Assembly (NCBI GenBank): GCA_029168955.1
Contig: JAPDOI010000152.1
Coordinates: forward strand, 1,242,501-1,306,500
Length of the DNA: 64,000 nucleotides
Direction of reading: 5' to 3'
Origin: Aplectana chamaeleonis
Lineage: Eukaryota > Nematoda > Chromadorea > Rhabditida > Cosmocercidae
The translations under genes were made by a program, and so were the position numbers. Under the pieces are notes generated by a model that made no database searches, was not told the origin of the DNA, and saw only the letters and a list, made by a program, of their open reading frames with translations. Positions 11,481 to 22,080 of this stretch are shown one piece after another; the first letter of the stretch is position 1; every line of letters starts with the position of its first letter.

Positions 11481-11696
11481 GACGATAGGTTATATCCGAA
11501 AACTATCATATTTTGCCATGACGGACAGCACCGCTGCTAGCTGTTGTGTTTCCTACCCTGTCCTACCCTGAACTTTGAAAAAGCAAAATATCAAATGAGG
11601 CTGCAAGGAAAAAAAATTGCGGTTATCCTAAAGTTGTCGGATGGATTGCAGGTATACTGCACTCCTATTCAACACTACATAAAGCTGCTTGCTTGA

Positions 11697-12165
11697 AGGC
11701 GCAGGACACCCGAAAAATCTAAGGTTTCATGTTTATCTTGAAAATCGTAAGCTGATCACAACGGTATCTATGAAATCGCCCAAGGTCTTCTATAAACGGA
11801 GTTATGCCTTCAAATATTTCTATATCTTGAGGTCAAAAATCTAGTGAACGAGTTGTCTCAGACCTGCATTTCTTTTCATTCCCAGTCGTTGCGCGAGAGC
11901 GAACGAGAATGAGGAGACAGACAGGCAAGGGAGTAAAAGACGGCGCGGCTCAAATTAATCCATCTTTCTTGCTTTTGAGTTGGAAAATCAGGAAGGGGAC
12001 TGGGCCCGGGGTGGTGGATGAAGGAGGTCACGTCCGCGGTGGTCGCTTATATCTCGCTTATCAGGAGGAATTAAAATCTCGTACATCGCAAGTGTCATAC
12101 AGGAGGGGTCTACTACACAATTAAATGAAAATCACAAAATTCAAGTCTGATGGTGCACTGTGCCT
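11697..12165. mobile_element. TTAA-flanked element, family D copy 1
   Basis: It starts after TTGA with AGGCGCAGGACACCC and ends with GTGCACTGTGCCT before TTAA (12166-12169), which is shared with the next element. A second copy, split by a family A insertion, lies at 37994-38918; both contain a GGAGGGGTCT block near the right end. No coding capacity is visible. Confidence 0.7.
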
Positions 12166-12169
12166 TTAA

Positions 12170-13080
12170 AGGCAGGGTTCTCGATAAAATCGGTTGTTGT
12201 GCTATCCCCATAGAATGGTAGATCTGGCCATCACAAAAGTGAAAATAAGTAAGAAATTGGGGAAAAAACGGTCAGGAACAAATTATGGCTTGGCGTCCTC
12301 CCGCCCCCAATTATCGAGATTTGTGTGCAAGCCTGTTTTGTCAACTTTTTTTTTGCTTGCAGAGTAATTTCTGAACATTTCTGGGGACTACTGATCACTT
12401 TAACAGCAGAATAAATTGCGGATAGGCCAGCATTAAAGGCAGTGTGCACGATAAAAATCGTTTTCTTCTATTCTCCCTCCTATCTTAAAACGGCCCCATA
12501 CTGTTTCCAATGATGTCTCTGAAATCGTACAAGACCTTCTGGAAACGGAGTTATGGTCCTTCAAAAATCGAGCTATGGAAGCATGGTGGACGAGTTGTTC
12601 GAGGCTTGTAACTTCCGTCTTTTGCAGAGATGACCTGAGTAAAGAGAGAAGTTGAGAATGAAGGGAAGAACTGGGCCATGATTGGAAATCATCGCTCATC
12701 TCACGATCTCGAGCATTCATTTGTTCACGTCGGTGGGCGTGTTGGGGTTTGCCTTGCGCTCGAAGTGGCAACTTCGGGCTCTTTTTTGGCTTTTCCTGGC
12801 TCGTTTTCATGCGTTCTTTCGACGTCAGCATTACAGTTCGCCCCTCCACTACCCATTTCTAGTGGAAACTGAAACACATTTTTTATCGTGAACACTGCCT
12901 TTAATGAAAATCGGGTTAATTAGGGGGCCGGCCGACACCGGTAATTAGCCGTAACTCCTTGTTTTTGAGGGTTTTTCCCGCAAATTTCCGAGTTTTTTCA
13001 CTTATTTTTACTTTTGTGCTGGCCAAATCTACATTCTCATGAAGAGAGCTCAAAACTCGTTTTTATCGCGAACCCTGCTT
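12170..13080. mobile_element. TTAA-flanked element, family B copy 1, split by a family A MITE
   Basis: The ends are AGGCAGGGTTCTCGATAAAA and its inverted partner ATCGCGAACCCTGCTT, with TTAA at 12166-12169 and 13081-13084. It matches the intact copy at 24608-25051 in inverse orientation. That copy has a single TTAA at the point where this one carries the 12437-12900 insertion. Confidence 0.8.
12437..12900. mobile_element. TTAA-flanked MITE, family A copy 3, nested in family B
   Basis: The ends AGGCAGTGTGCACGATAAAA and TATCGTGAACACTGCCT are flanked by TTAA at 12433-12436 and 12901-12904. The uninterrupted family B copy near 24786 has one TTAA at this site, which confirms the nesting. Confidence 0.85.
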
Positions 13081-13084
13081 TTAA

Positions 13085-13558
13085 AGACACAGTCCAACCT
13101 CAGAATCGAACTTTCGTTTTTCTGCCTATCTTGGAGAAAATTTCACGCTGATCACAATGATGTCTCCAGAAGTGCTCAGAACTTACAATGAACGGAGTTA
13201 CGGTTCCTCAAAAATTCCGATTTTGAACGGCTAGAAGTTCTTGGACGAGTTGGCTTGAGCCTGTATTTTCTCGTTATTCGCAGCCATCATTCTGAAGCAG
13301 GTCACAATATAAAGCCAGACCGAAAACATAAGGAAGAACGTAGATTGTGAAACAAGTCATTCGCGCGTCTTTTTCCTATTGAGGTCGGAAACCTGGCAGT
13401 GGGCGTTACCCATTTTTTCTTTCAAGGGGGCGTGGCCCACTTTTTCCTAGCCTTTTCTCGCTTATTTGAGCGAATTGAGATTTCGCGCTTCGCAGGGTTA
13501 CTATAGGGGGCAACCGGACCATAATATCAAAATTTACCTCTGAGGTTGGACTGTGCCA
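13085..13558. mobile_element. TTAA-flanked element, family C
   Basis: The ends AGACACAGTCCAACCTCAGA and its inverted partner CTCTGAGGTTGGACTGTGCC are flanked by TTAA at 13081-13084 and 13559-13562. Only one copy is visible in the window. It has the same overall form as families A to G. Confidence 0.75.
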
Positions 13559-14327
13559 TTAAGAATCGAAACAGTTCGGAGCACAACATTTCTCTGCGAG
13601 TACGGATCGATAGAATTTGCAAAGTAGGCCAGGTACACACTACTAGAATTTTCGAAAATTCTCCCGCATTTAAAACATGAGCCTCGAAAGTTGAGCAAGT
13701 TTCGACTTTTCTTTAATGTAAATATTTAATGGAAACGAATTTTCCTGAGATCAAAATGGTTATAGATTATGAGGTATGGGGGATCAATTGGTGTTATCGG
13801 ATTTGTGATGTCTTTCCCTCTTGAAATCCTGAACTTTTTAATTTTTTGGAGCATGACTATCGCAGATTACTACCATGCTCAAACAACGCGCCATAGTGGC
13901 CTAAGTCTTCTAAAAAAGAAAAATGTTAAAAATCGTGTCCGAATCGCTCCCATTTTTTCGAAAAATTGCTTTTCTTGGTTGTAGCTTTCTCGAGGAAACC
14001 CGTGCGGAAGAGTCCGTTTTCATGTTGGGTTACGCACAAAATTATTTCGGTAGTCCTTCTACTTGTCATTCAATTTTATTTCACTCCGGAATGGTTATTT
14101 ACAAAGTCCAGCAACCTCTTGCAAGGGCCGCGAAATACTTACACACCTCATCTCCACTCGGTGGTAAGTCGGGGCCCAAAAATATTGGAAACTGGAAACG
14201 ACCCCTCCCTGACGGTTCAGTTTTTTTTTCACATTAAAAAATTCCGTTTTGTTATCGAGAGTGACCGAATCATGGAGTTACCCGGGTGCTCACGCCAAAA
14301 ACCGTCGTGCGATGAACTTTGTGGCAG

Positions 14328-14730
14328 GAATCTGCCTCGCGAAGGACTTCGCTGCGAACTACTCACCAAAGACCAAGGTTCCGCGGTTTGTCTGGTCAGT
14401 CGGATGCGATGTATAATACAGATACTCACAGCTAACCCCTAGGGGAGCTGAGGGGTCTGTCAACACTGCTTCGTATTAGAGCTGCGAAACTACGAGGCGA
14501 TGGCGCCGTAATCGACACGAATAACGAGATCGGAGGAGATACTGCCAGGTGCGTGAGGAAATTTCCTACTAAGACATGATGGCTATATCACTCCAACTGC
14601 TGTGATTGTAACTACTAACTCACAAGGCTTTTACAGAACATACCGAAACACAAATCGTAATAAACACCGTCTGTTCCAAACCATGATAAACGAGAGGAAA
14701 TCGTGTGAGTTACCCCCGCAGCCGCCGTGA
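14328..14730 (+). CDS. Three 3' exons of an unidentified gene (basic C-terminal tail)
   Basis: The exons are 14328-14394, 14443-14548 and 14637-14730. They join in compatible phases across introns of 48 nt (GTCAGT to CCCTAG) and 88 nt (GTGCGT to TTTTACAG). The reading frame stays open through about 88 residues and ends at TGA 14728-14730. The product is arginine-rich, with RIRAAKLRGDG, then IDTNNEIGGD, then RTYRNTNRNKHRLFQTMI and a proline-rich end. I do not recognise the family. A basic tail of this kind would suit the cytoplasmic end of a membrane protein, which is only a guess. The start and upstream exons were not found. Other frames over the first exon are also open, so that exon is the weakest. 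Confidence 0.4.
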
Positions 14731-15171
14731 GAGTTAGCTTCGAGTGATCCAGAACTACTACTACAGATTAACCACGGAAAGCTATAAAGGGATTGACATT
14801 TGAAGCGAATAGATTTTGAAATGACGAGGAGGGCCGGGGAAACGTTTGAATAAATGTTGCTTAGTTCCAGTGCAGCATTGGGATTATGGCGCGTTAACTA
14901 CATCACCGTATATGTTTCACGTGTAATTATTCTGGAAGTTTGTCAGGTTGAGAGAAAAAGCTGTAAGCACCTTTTTACACAGCCCAATTACAGCAAAGCC
15001 TGGACCCTTGGTGATCCGAAATTCTATTGCTGAAGGGATGCCACCCGTTGGATAGCTATGGCAAAGGCCCTTCGGTTTGCAAACGTGGCTTGCCAACGTC
15101 TCTAAGGCCCCGGTCATAGTTGGTGCTATTTGCATCTGCATCCCCCCCGCACCCCCCAACACCACCCCGGT

Positions 15172-15475
15172 CGATACGTATGTTTAAAATGATGGAGTGA
15201 GGTTGAGAAAATCACTCGATGCATCCAACTAGATATGACGATGATTGCGTGCGGCCAACAGGATTGTACCTGTTCAGAGAAATAGTGAAGGCGAGTATGG
15301 TGAAGTCACGGAAGGTAGCAGTAAGGTTAGCTTTCTAGTGATACGCAATGTTTTATCTTCGACCCGCCCACCTGGTGATTTTCTCATCCACGTATTGCAT
15401 GGATATCGACCGCGTCGGATACATTGAGTGATTTTCTCAACCTCACTCCATCATTTTAAACATACGTATCGACCG
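15172..15475. repeat. Inverted repeat bordering a TATCGACCGG minisatellite
   Basis: GTATGTTTAAAATGATGGAG at 15178 onward, continuing through GAGAAAATCACTC, reappears inverted at about 15423-15472. The spacer is about 190 bp. Confidence 0.75.
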
Positions 15476-15700
15476 GGGTGCGGGGTGCGGGGAGCGAGGG
15501 GGATACACCGAGTGATTTTCTCAGCTTCACCTCACCATGTTGTTCATACGTATCGACCGGGTGGGTGTTGGGGGGTGTTGGGGGGTGCGGGGGGGATACA
15601 CTGAGTGATTTTTGCATCCCATTTCCAATGCATTCTGTGTGTATCGACCGGGCTGGAGGCGTCGGCTCATCAAACTATGACCGGGGCCTAATCTCATCTG
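15425..15700 (+). repeat. Degenerate minisatellite with TATCGACCGG core
   Basis: Units of about 80-110 bp contain CGTATCGACCGGGTG, a G-rich run, GATACACCGAGTGATTTT and a CA-rich stretch. Related units occur at about 6050-6280, 61440-61570 and 63610-63850. Confidence 0.65.
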
Positions 15701-15779
15701 GTTCAAACTCTTGTACACCAGCCGGATTGAGGAATGAAACCGTGAAAATTGGAGGGGGGAGGGTTTAAGTGGAATTCAG

Positions 15780-16912
15780 AAATTTTTCTGAAGTTGAATT
15801 TTTTATTTCTAATGAGATGGTCGTACTTCTTGCAATGTTTTTTTTTCCAAGACGTAGTAAATCGAATTTCCGTATGCAAGGGTTTGGTTTAAAAACAGTT
15901 TATTGGATTTAGAACTGGTTCTTCTTAAGTTGTAAACAGTTCATATTCCGTTTTCAATTCTCAAACACCACTTTTCCACGAATTCTACAACGTTTTTGTT
16001 TCCCATTTTCAAAAACGTATATATCTTTCTACCCCTGCAACTTTTCGTTTTCCCCGAGAATTTTTGCGACTTCCCCCTCCCCCACTACTACGGCTAGCTA
16101 TCCACACCTGCTAGACCCTCGTTATCTAGTAGGTACATAGATTCCGGTAAGTATTACGTAGCATGGCAAGACAGGGAGTAGGTTTCTGGCTTTTGTGAAA
16201 CTTATAGGGTCCAACATACACTTTTGTTCGAGGAAGTTATACTGATTGGGTCGAGAAATTTTCATCAGGCTGAAACCACTACGACGCATTTTGGAGCGTA
16301 GTCGGGATTTGCGAGAATCATCTTCAGATAAAAAGAATTATAAACTTTGACTATTCAGAAATTTTTAAAACCTAATAACAGATCGACTACTCATAGCTGG
16401 TTATCTATTATAGTATTCTAATTTCAGGAAAATTTCTTTCTGTTAAAAATCTATACAAAAAATCGGTGAAAACCGCTCAGTTTTAGGACTCATTATCATC
16501 ATATAAAAGTTTTTCGAAATCTCTGGAAGTGAGATCCCTCTTCTTTGCACCTTCTATCGATACATGACGAAAAAAAATAGGAAAACATTTCCATGTTAAA
16601 AACCGTCTCGATTCTTAGGCGAACGGCCTCATATATACTATAGTGATGATATGGACGCATTCACTTCCTGATTTCTAAATCAATCACGGAATCGCTATTT
16701 CACTCTTGTATCCAGTTGATTGTAATATGCCTAATTTTCCCAGTATACCTTGCCCAAGAATAAACCTCGGGCCAATGCAGAAGGAAGAGCTGTTGCGACA
16801 CTCACCCTGTTTAGTTTTCACAATAGGCAGAGCGCACGAAAAATGCTTCTTCTGCGCTTTTTTTTGCCCAAACGCCAACTGTGTGACCGTTGTACATGCA
16901 ATACTTGCAGAA
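15780..16912. other. Intergenic sequence upstream of the receptor gene; nothing recognised
   Basis: AT-rich, with no repeat family or splice-bounded exon that I can support. It should contain the receptor promoter, but no motif is convincing. An ACTTGCAG two bases before the ATG at 16913 could be a cis- or trans-splice acceptor. Confidence 0.35.
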
Positions 16913-17576
16913 ATGGCGGTGCCTATGCCGATATGGAATATCCCAGTTATTGTTTTTAGCTGGATCTCGTTTTGTAACTATTTGTTGGTGTCGATACTGG
17001 TTATAATCCGCAGGAAGCAGTTTTCAGCTGCACAAATGTGCTTTCTGAACGTTGTTCTACTCAATGTAAGTCCGAATTGATATCAGGTTCATGTCGTACT
17101 CCAATCCACATGTTGTAGTCAATAGCCGAATTCGCACTGTTTCTTCATATCGAGATATCCATACGTGCTCGAAAGTATCGGCTGTTTCCCGTCTACGAAG
17201 CGATGCCAGCAGAATGGCTGGCGAAGCTGTTCGTTTGCATAACCTTGTTGCTCAGATGCTCTACATTCCTTGGTTTCATCACCTTAGCCGCTAACCGATT
17301 CACCGCCATCTACAGCCCTTCGCGATATCGTAAGGCAGGTGCTTCTGAAAATTAATGAACAGTGCGCTTTCCATGCTGACTATCGATGAAAGATGCCGAA
17401 GGTGAAGATGTGTTTTTCAGATTTGGTCAAGGAACAACGCATTCTACTTGTGTATCTTGAATTGGTCGTTAGCCACTGCCCTCACCGTGCCTGCGATAAC
17501 TATTGGTAATCCTACCGCGACCTTCTTCATTTCAACTCTTCAAACATTGGAAATAAGATTCCTCAGCAACAACTCA
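16913..17576 (+). CDS. Nematode serpentine chemoreceptor, exons 1-3 (TM1 to TM4)
   Basis: Exons 16913-17065 (residues 1-51), 17119-17334 (52-123) and 17421-17576 (124-175) are all phase 0. Hydrophobic segments lie near residues 8-33 (TM1), in the exon 1/2 join (TM2), at 88-110 (TM3) and 130-150 (TM4). After TM3 the protein reads NRFTAIYSPSRYRK, then IWS across the intron. This is the NRF...P..Y.KIW signature of the srg-superfamily nematode receptors (srg/srv/srx group). The role by family is as a G-protein-coupled chemosensory receptor in sensory neurons. The start is the first ATG of the TM1 exon. The join at 17335-17420 needs a GC donor (AAG then GCAGGT) to keep the KIWS motif; the nearby GT at 17330 breaks the frame. 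Exons 4-6 lie 7.9 kb downstream. Confidence 0.75.
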
Positions 17577-17958
17577 GTGAGTTTTACAATCTTGTACTCT
17601 TCCATGTATCGCTGTCGACCGAATTCTTCATGAGGGCGAATTCAATTAGCTCTCGCAGCTAAACCAGTTTTTTATTGGGGAGGCTCCAGTAATTTAGTCC
17701 CTCCGAGTCAAAGAACGTCTAGGCGAAATGCTTTTTCCCCATGTTCTCGAAAATAGAGCATTGACACTCAAGAAAGTGTTCGAGTTTCATGTGCTATGCA
17801 GGTGTTGTTTTTCTATATAGAGTTCTTAAAAAGTCGCTCAATCATTCTTGGCAAGGAACGTGCCCTGTTCGCCACGATACCGTGACTTAAAAACTATACC
17901 GTTGGGTAGCACTCAATATTTGAATCTATTCATGATGAATAGCACCCTAGTTTGTCTT

Positions 17959-18123
17959 CAAGGCAGTGTTCAAATCTCGTTCTCGAGGTCTCTGTGTGAA
18001 ACACTAAGTTGACAGGTGCTGTAGAGGATAGGGTCGAAGAAAGCAACGAAAACTGGCCAGAAATAAATACAATCGGCTTTGAAAGCTCTCCCGGTGCGCC
18101 TACCTATTCCGGTCCGCCCCCAA
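17959..18123. mobile_element. Truncated family A-type MITE in the receptor intron
   Basis: It starts AAGGCAGTGTTC and matches 38445-38620 closely (CTAAGTTGACAGGTGCTGTA and TTTGAAAGCTCTCCC blocks). It breaks off at about 18123, leaving only the left third. Confidence 0.7.
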
Positions 18124-18665
18124 TCGGACATACATAGAAATTCACACGCGGTGCCCAAGTTAATGACCGTTGTAGTCAGCCGCCTGGCAGCAATTAACGT
18201 TTTTTTTTCGATGTGGCTGAGTGCAAGAGACGGGTGGTGACTTCGCTCACCGCCGCAGAGGAAAGTGAAATAGCGCAAGCTGCGTAGTGAAGTTGGCTCG
18301 ATACAGCGGTCGTGGGGTCGTGCACGTCTAAGGGTGGCGACTTCTTGAGGAAAGTGCGCCCCAAGAGAGGGCAGAGGAGCGCTTGCAAACCGACCAGTGC
18401 ACTGTCCACTTATCACCCTAGCACATCACGGTGGCCTATCTCGTTGTCTATGGAGGCGAGGAAGGATTGCACCCGCCGGCATTCAGCTCCGCTGTCATTT
18501 GAAAGGAGTGACAAGCGAGACGTTCCGAGGGTCAGTTGATATTTCAATGAATCCTGGCAAAGATTAGCGGGACATTCACTTGGAATTGAACGTCGCTGTC
18601 ATGAAGACGCATCCTCTATAGATTTCACACGCTCAACAACTATTCTGAGCTCAACTCGGATTTCC

Positions 18666-19872
18666 GAAAGAAGGAAAGGATCCGCTGTGGAAAGCGGGTT
18701 GTTATTACCTTCATCGACTTCAAGTCGGCCTTTGACTGCGTGCACTGGCCTGCCTTGTGGAGAACATTGGAGTGCGAACACGTTCCGGAGAAAATTGTGA
18801 AGCTCCTGCAGGGAACATACAGCGGTTCAACTAGCTGCATTCGCGTCGGGGACAAGCTGTCCGAAGAATTTGCGGTCAATGCAGGAGTCCGGCAAGGAGA
18901 TGTGATTTCGCCACTGCTATTCAACACTGTGGTCGACGCCATTATGAGAAAGGTTTTCAAAGATAGAAGAGGGGTCCAATATGGCGATAACGAGTTCCTC
19001 ACAGACTTGATGTTTGCGGACGACAGCGCTGTGTTCACCGATACTGATATGGAAGCTACGAATTTGATGAAGGATATAGCAGATATCGCGGATTCGTACG
19101 GTCTACGGATAAATAAGGACAAGACCAAAGTCATGACGTCAGACGGTTCACGTGCTTCTGTGTTCTTCGAAGGAGCTGAGCTCCAGCAAGTTGAGGAGTT
19201 CAAGTACTTAGGATCGGTGGTGCAACAGCGCAAGGTAGTGGCCACAACTGAGATACAGTGCAGGATCGGGCAGGCGTGTGCTGCTTTTGCTTCACTAGGC
19301 TGGTGTCTGTGGAAAAAGGGCAATGTGTCAATCAAGACCAAGATGCGGATCTTCCGATCTCTTATAATGCCGATTCTATTGTACGGCTCAGAGTCGTGGA
19401 CCTTGCTCAAGTCGGATCTCAGCAAGCTAGAGGTCTTCCAAATGCGGTGTTTGCGGCGAATTCTCGGAACAACGTTAAGAGATCGCATACGCAACGACGT
19501 TATACGAGACAGCTGCGACCATCAACCGACAATCGAGGAACAAATCCGAACGAAGAGGTTGCGCTGGTTTGGACACGTATGCAGAATGGAAGCCAGTCGA
19601 CTACCGCACAGCTTGCTATGGAGAAAACGCCCAAAACCATGGAAGGTCGAGAGAACTGCCCCGAAGAAGACGTGGGTGAAGCAAGTCGAAGCTGATCTGA
19701 AATCTCAACGGTGCAGTGTCGTTAACGCTAAATTAATTGCGGCTAATCGTTCTGAATGGAAGCGTATCGTTCAGGCCACTGGAGCTCCTATGGCACCTAC
19801 AGCAGTGTACTGGTTGAGAGGTCATCCCGCTCCGCCAGCCGCCAGCTAATGGGATGAGTGAGTGAGTGAGTG
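18666..19872 (+). mobile_element. 5'-truncated RTE-clade retrotransposon
   Basis: It ends in a (TGAG)n tail (19853-19871), typical of RTE elements. The 12-base sequence ACTCGGATTTCC occurs just before it (18654-18665) and just after it (19873-19884), giving a clear target duplication. It is missing the endonuclease and the first part of the reverse transcriptase. It lies in sense orientation in the large receptor intron. Confidence 0.85.
18668..19849 (+). CDS. RTE reverse transcriptase, C-terminal portion (open frame)
   Basis: The frame is open for 393 codons to TAA at 19847-19849. RT motifs appear in order: A (FIDFKSAFDCVHW), B (AGVRQGDVISPLLFN), C (LMFADDSAVF, carrying the catalytic aspartates), D (LRINKDKTKV) and E (FKYLGSVV). 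They are followed by the thumb and the RTE-typical RLRWFGHVCRM region. The enzyme copies its own RNA at a nicked target. The fingers and the AP-endonuclease are absent because of 5' truncation, so this copy cannot be autonomous. The lack of stops or frameshifts suggests a recent insertion. A 284-codon antisense ORF over the same bases is a shadow. Confidence 0.85.
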   Translation, partial: KKERIRCGKRVVITFIDFKSAFDCVHWPALWRTLECEHVPEKIVKLLQGTYSGSTSCIRVGDKLSEEFAVNAGVRQGDVISPLLFNTVVDAIMRKVFKDRRGVQYGDNEFLTDLMFADDSAVFTDTDMEATNLMKDIADIADSYGLRINKDKTKVMTSDGSRASVFFEGAELQQVEEFKYLGSVVQQRKVVATTEIQCRIGQACAAFASLGWCLWKKGNVSIKTKMRIFRSLIMPILLYGSESWTLLKSDLSKLEVFQMRCLRRILGTTLRDRIRNDVIRDSCDHQPTIEEQIRTKRLRWFGHVCRMEASRLPHSLLWRKRPKPWKVERTAPKKTWVKQVEADLKSQRCSVVNAKLIAANRSEWKRIVQATGAPMAPTAVYWLRGHPAPPAAS

Positions 19873-19884
19873 ACTCGGATTTCC

Positions 19885-20315
19885 TGAAAGTTGTTTGGGC
19901 CATATTCCACCAATTGAGGATTTTTTTCAATAATCGCTCACTCGAAAAACGGTGGCTGCGAAATCGTTTCGTTCTAGAGAAAAGGCATAAAACTTACGTG
20001 ATCCACGTGTACTAGTTACTAATTTCTGTATAATTGTTGTATCATTGAGTGCGGTCTTTCTCTTGACCAAACTTCGTTTTTCTCTTCTAGGAACAATTTC
20101 ACTACTTTCTATGTGGACTGGAAAGAGTGAAACAGACTGAGGAGAAGTTAGTCCCTAATTTAGAAAAAAGTTCTTTGACTCTTTGGTTTACCTTGTGAAG
20201 GGAAAACACAAGGTTGCCTCCTCGACAATCATATTGCAAAGAATTGCGTATCGTGGTATCTGTGATAAGTGAGCATCTAAAAAAAAATCTCAAAATTGTG
20301 GCACCAGATTTGGCT
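19885..20315. other. Receptor intron, no recognised feature
   Basis: AT-rich intronic sequence between the RTE copy and a family A-type MITE, with no exon bounded by splice signals in a useful frame. Confidence 0.35.
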
Positions 20316-20319
20316 TTAA

Positions 20320-20877
20320 AGGCAGTGGTCGCGATCAAATATGCTTGTCGTCTTTTTCTCTCTAAACCCTTTTCTGGGTCTCGAGTAGTAGGACCTATAA
20401 GAAAAAATCGCAAAAAAACCACAGTTTTGGGCCAAATTTGAAGCCTGAACTTTCTTGTCTTTTGATGGTGGACGAGCCCACTCCACATCATCGGCACCGA
20501 TGACCTCTAATATCAAGAACATCAGCTGGCTTGAAATTGAATTTCAATCAATGAACCTTTGAATTTATGTACACATCTAGTCAAAAACATTGACTATAGT
20601 GATGCTTTCATTGTTCAACTGTTTTTACTCGTTAAATTTGCATTTATTTCGTCCTCTGAATGTTGATGATTTTTGACTGCTCGGCATGAGACTGCAATCA
20701 TTTTCGTCATCGCTGTGCACGTGTGCACGAAGTGGCTTCTTTAGACCCTAGAAACCCTAATTCTGGCCCGTTTTTCACCGCGCTACCTTCCTAGTTTTTC
20801 AGCTGTTTTCGATCTAAGCTGATTTTTGTAGTTTTTTCGATGACGTTTTTCATCGTGACCACTGCCTTTAACTCGCC
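20320..20877. mobile_element. TTAA-flanked MITE with family A ends and an unrelated interior
   Basis: The ends AGGCAGTGGTCGCGATCAAA and CATCGTGACCACTGCCT are flanked by TTAA at 20316-20319 and 20878-20881. The interior does not match the other A copies. Confidence 0.75.
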
Positions 20878-21364
20878 CACGCGCAACTCTGCGATTGCGA
20901 AATCGGCGTTCGGAGTAACTGCGGAAATGTGGTTTTTTCTCCATTGGAATGAGCGTAAAAGGTTGGTGTATACACCCAAATATTGTTTGGAATGGTTCCT
21001 TGACACTCGAGAAAAAAGGAGAAAACCATGTGATTTTGGTCGAAAAACTGTTAATCTCCTTTTTTTTCAGACGGCGTTTTCCTTGTTGCAATACTTAAAA
21101 TTGAGCTAGGAAGCTAATTTTTTGGCAGGAGGCTGGAAATGGATGCAGCTAGCTCCTATTCAATTTTGGAGTTGAAAGCTCAATTTTAGCGGAGCCTAAA
21201 AGTTGAGTGTCAAGACGGGTAAAAACATATCAACATGTTATTGCAAACCATCCGACGTTCACTGAACTTTGAAAATGAACTAGTGAAAATCAAAACAGCT
21301 AATGATAGGCTTCCGGCCAAGATTGTTCTCTCTTTGAGACGGTTCGTGTAAATAGGATTTGAGA

Positions 21365-22080
21365 AGTGCGCAGAACGCAGCAGAAAGTGTGCGGTCCCCC
21401 ATTGGGAATACGCAGGACGTCGTAGAAAGTGCGCGGAACAATAGCGGGAGTGCGCAGGACGCCGTAGAAAATCTAGTGGACCCCATGGGAGTGCGCAGGA
21501 CACCGTACGAGGTGTGTGGGCCTCAGTGTGACTGCGCAGGACGCCGTAGAAAGTGTGCGGGCTCACAGTGGGAATGCGCTGGACGCCGTAGAAAATCTAG
21601 TGGACCCCATGGGAGTGCGCAGGACACCGTACGAGGTGTGTGGGCCTCAGTGTGACTGCGCAGGACGCCGTAGAAAGTGTGCGGGCTCACAGTGGGAATG
21701 CGCTGGACGCCGTAGAAAGTGCGCATGACCATAGTGGGAGTGAGCAGGACGCCGCAGAAAGTGTGCGGGCCCACTGTGGGAATGCGCAGGACGCCGTAGA
21801 AAGTGTGCATGACCATAGTGGGAGTGAGCAGAACGCCGCAGAACGCCGCAATGCGCAGGACGCCGTAGAAAGTGTGCATGACCATAGTGGGAGTGAGCAG
21901 GACGCCGCAGAACGCCGGAATGCGCAGGACGCCGTAAAAAGTGTGCATGACCATAGTGGGAGTGAGCAGGATGCCGTAGAAAGTGTGCATGACCATAGTG
22001 GGAGTGAGCAGGATGCCGTAGAAAGTGCGTGACATTCCACTGGAAGTGCGCACGAACACGCAAAACGTGTACGGGGTCTC
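21365..22080. repeat. 42-bp minisatellite array with a 124-bp higher-order duplication
   Basis: About 17 units with the core GCAGGACGCCGTAGAAAGTG repeat every 42 bases. 21472-21595 is repeated almost exactly as 21596-21719, giving a three-unit higher-order repeat. It lies in the large receptor intron. Open frames on both strands follow from the 42-base period and are not genes. Confidence 0.9.

Noticed and set aside
14250..14440. Cysteine-rich frame (CSRQKPSCDELCGRNL) as a secreted peptide
   Set aside because: It is in a different frame from the splice-compatible downstream exons and has no signal peptide or acceptor in phase.
18640..19494. 284-codon ORF on the - strand
   Set aside because: It is the antisense of the RTE reverse transcriptase, which has all RT motifs on the + strand. 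The - frame has no domain.
21523..22063. Long overlapping ORFs on both strands
   Set aside because: Same reason: a 42-bp minisatellite without stops in several frames.
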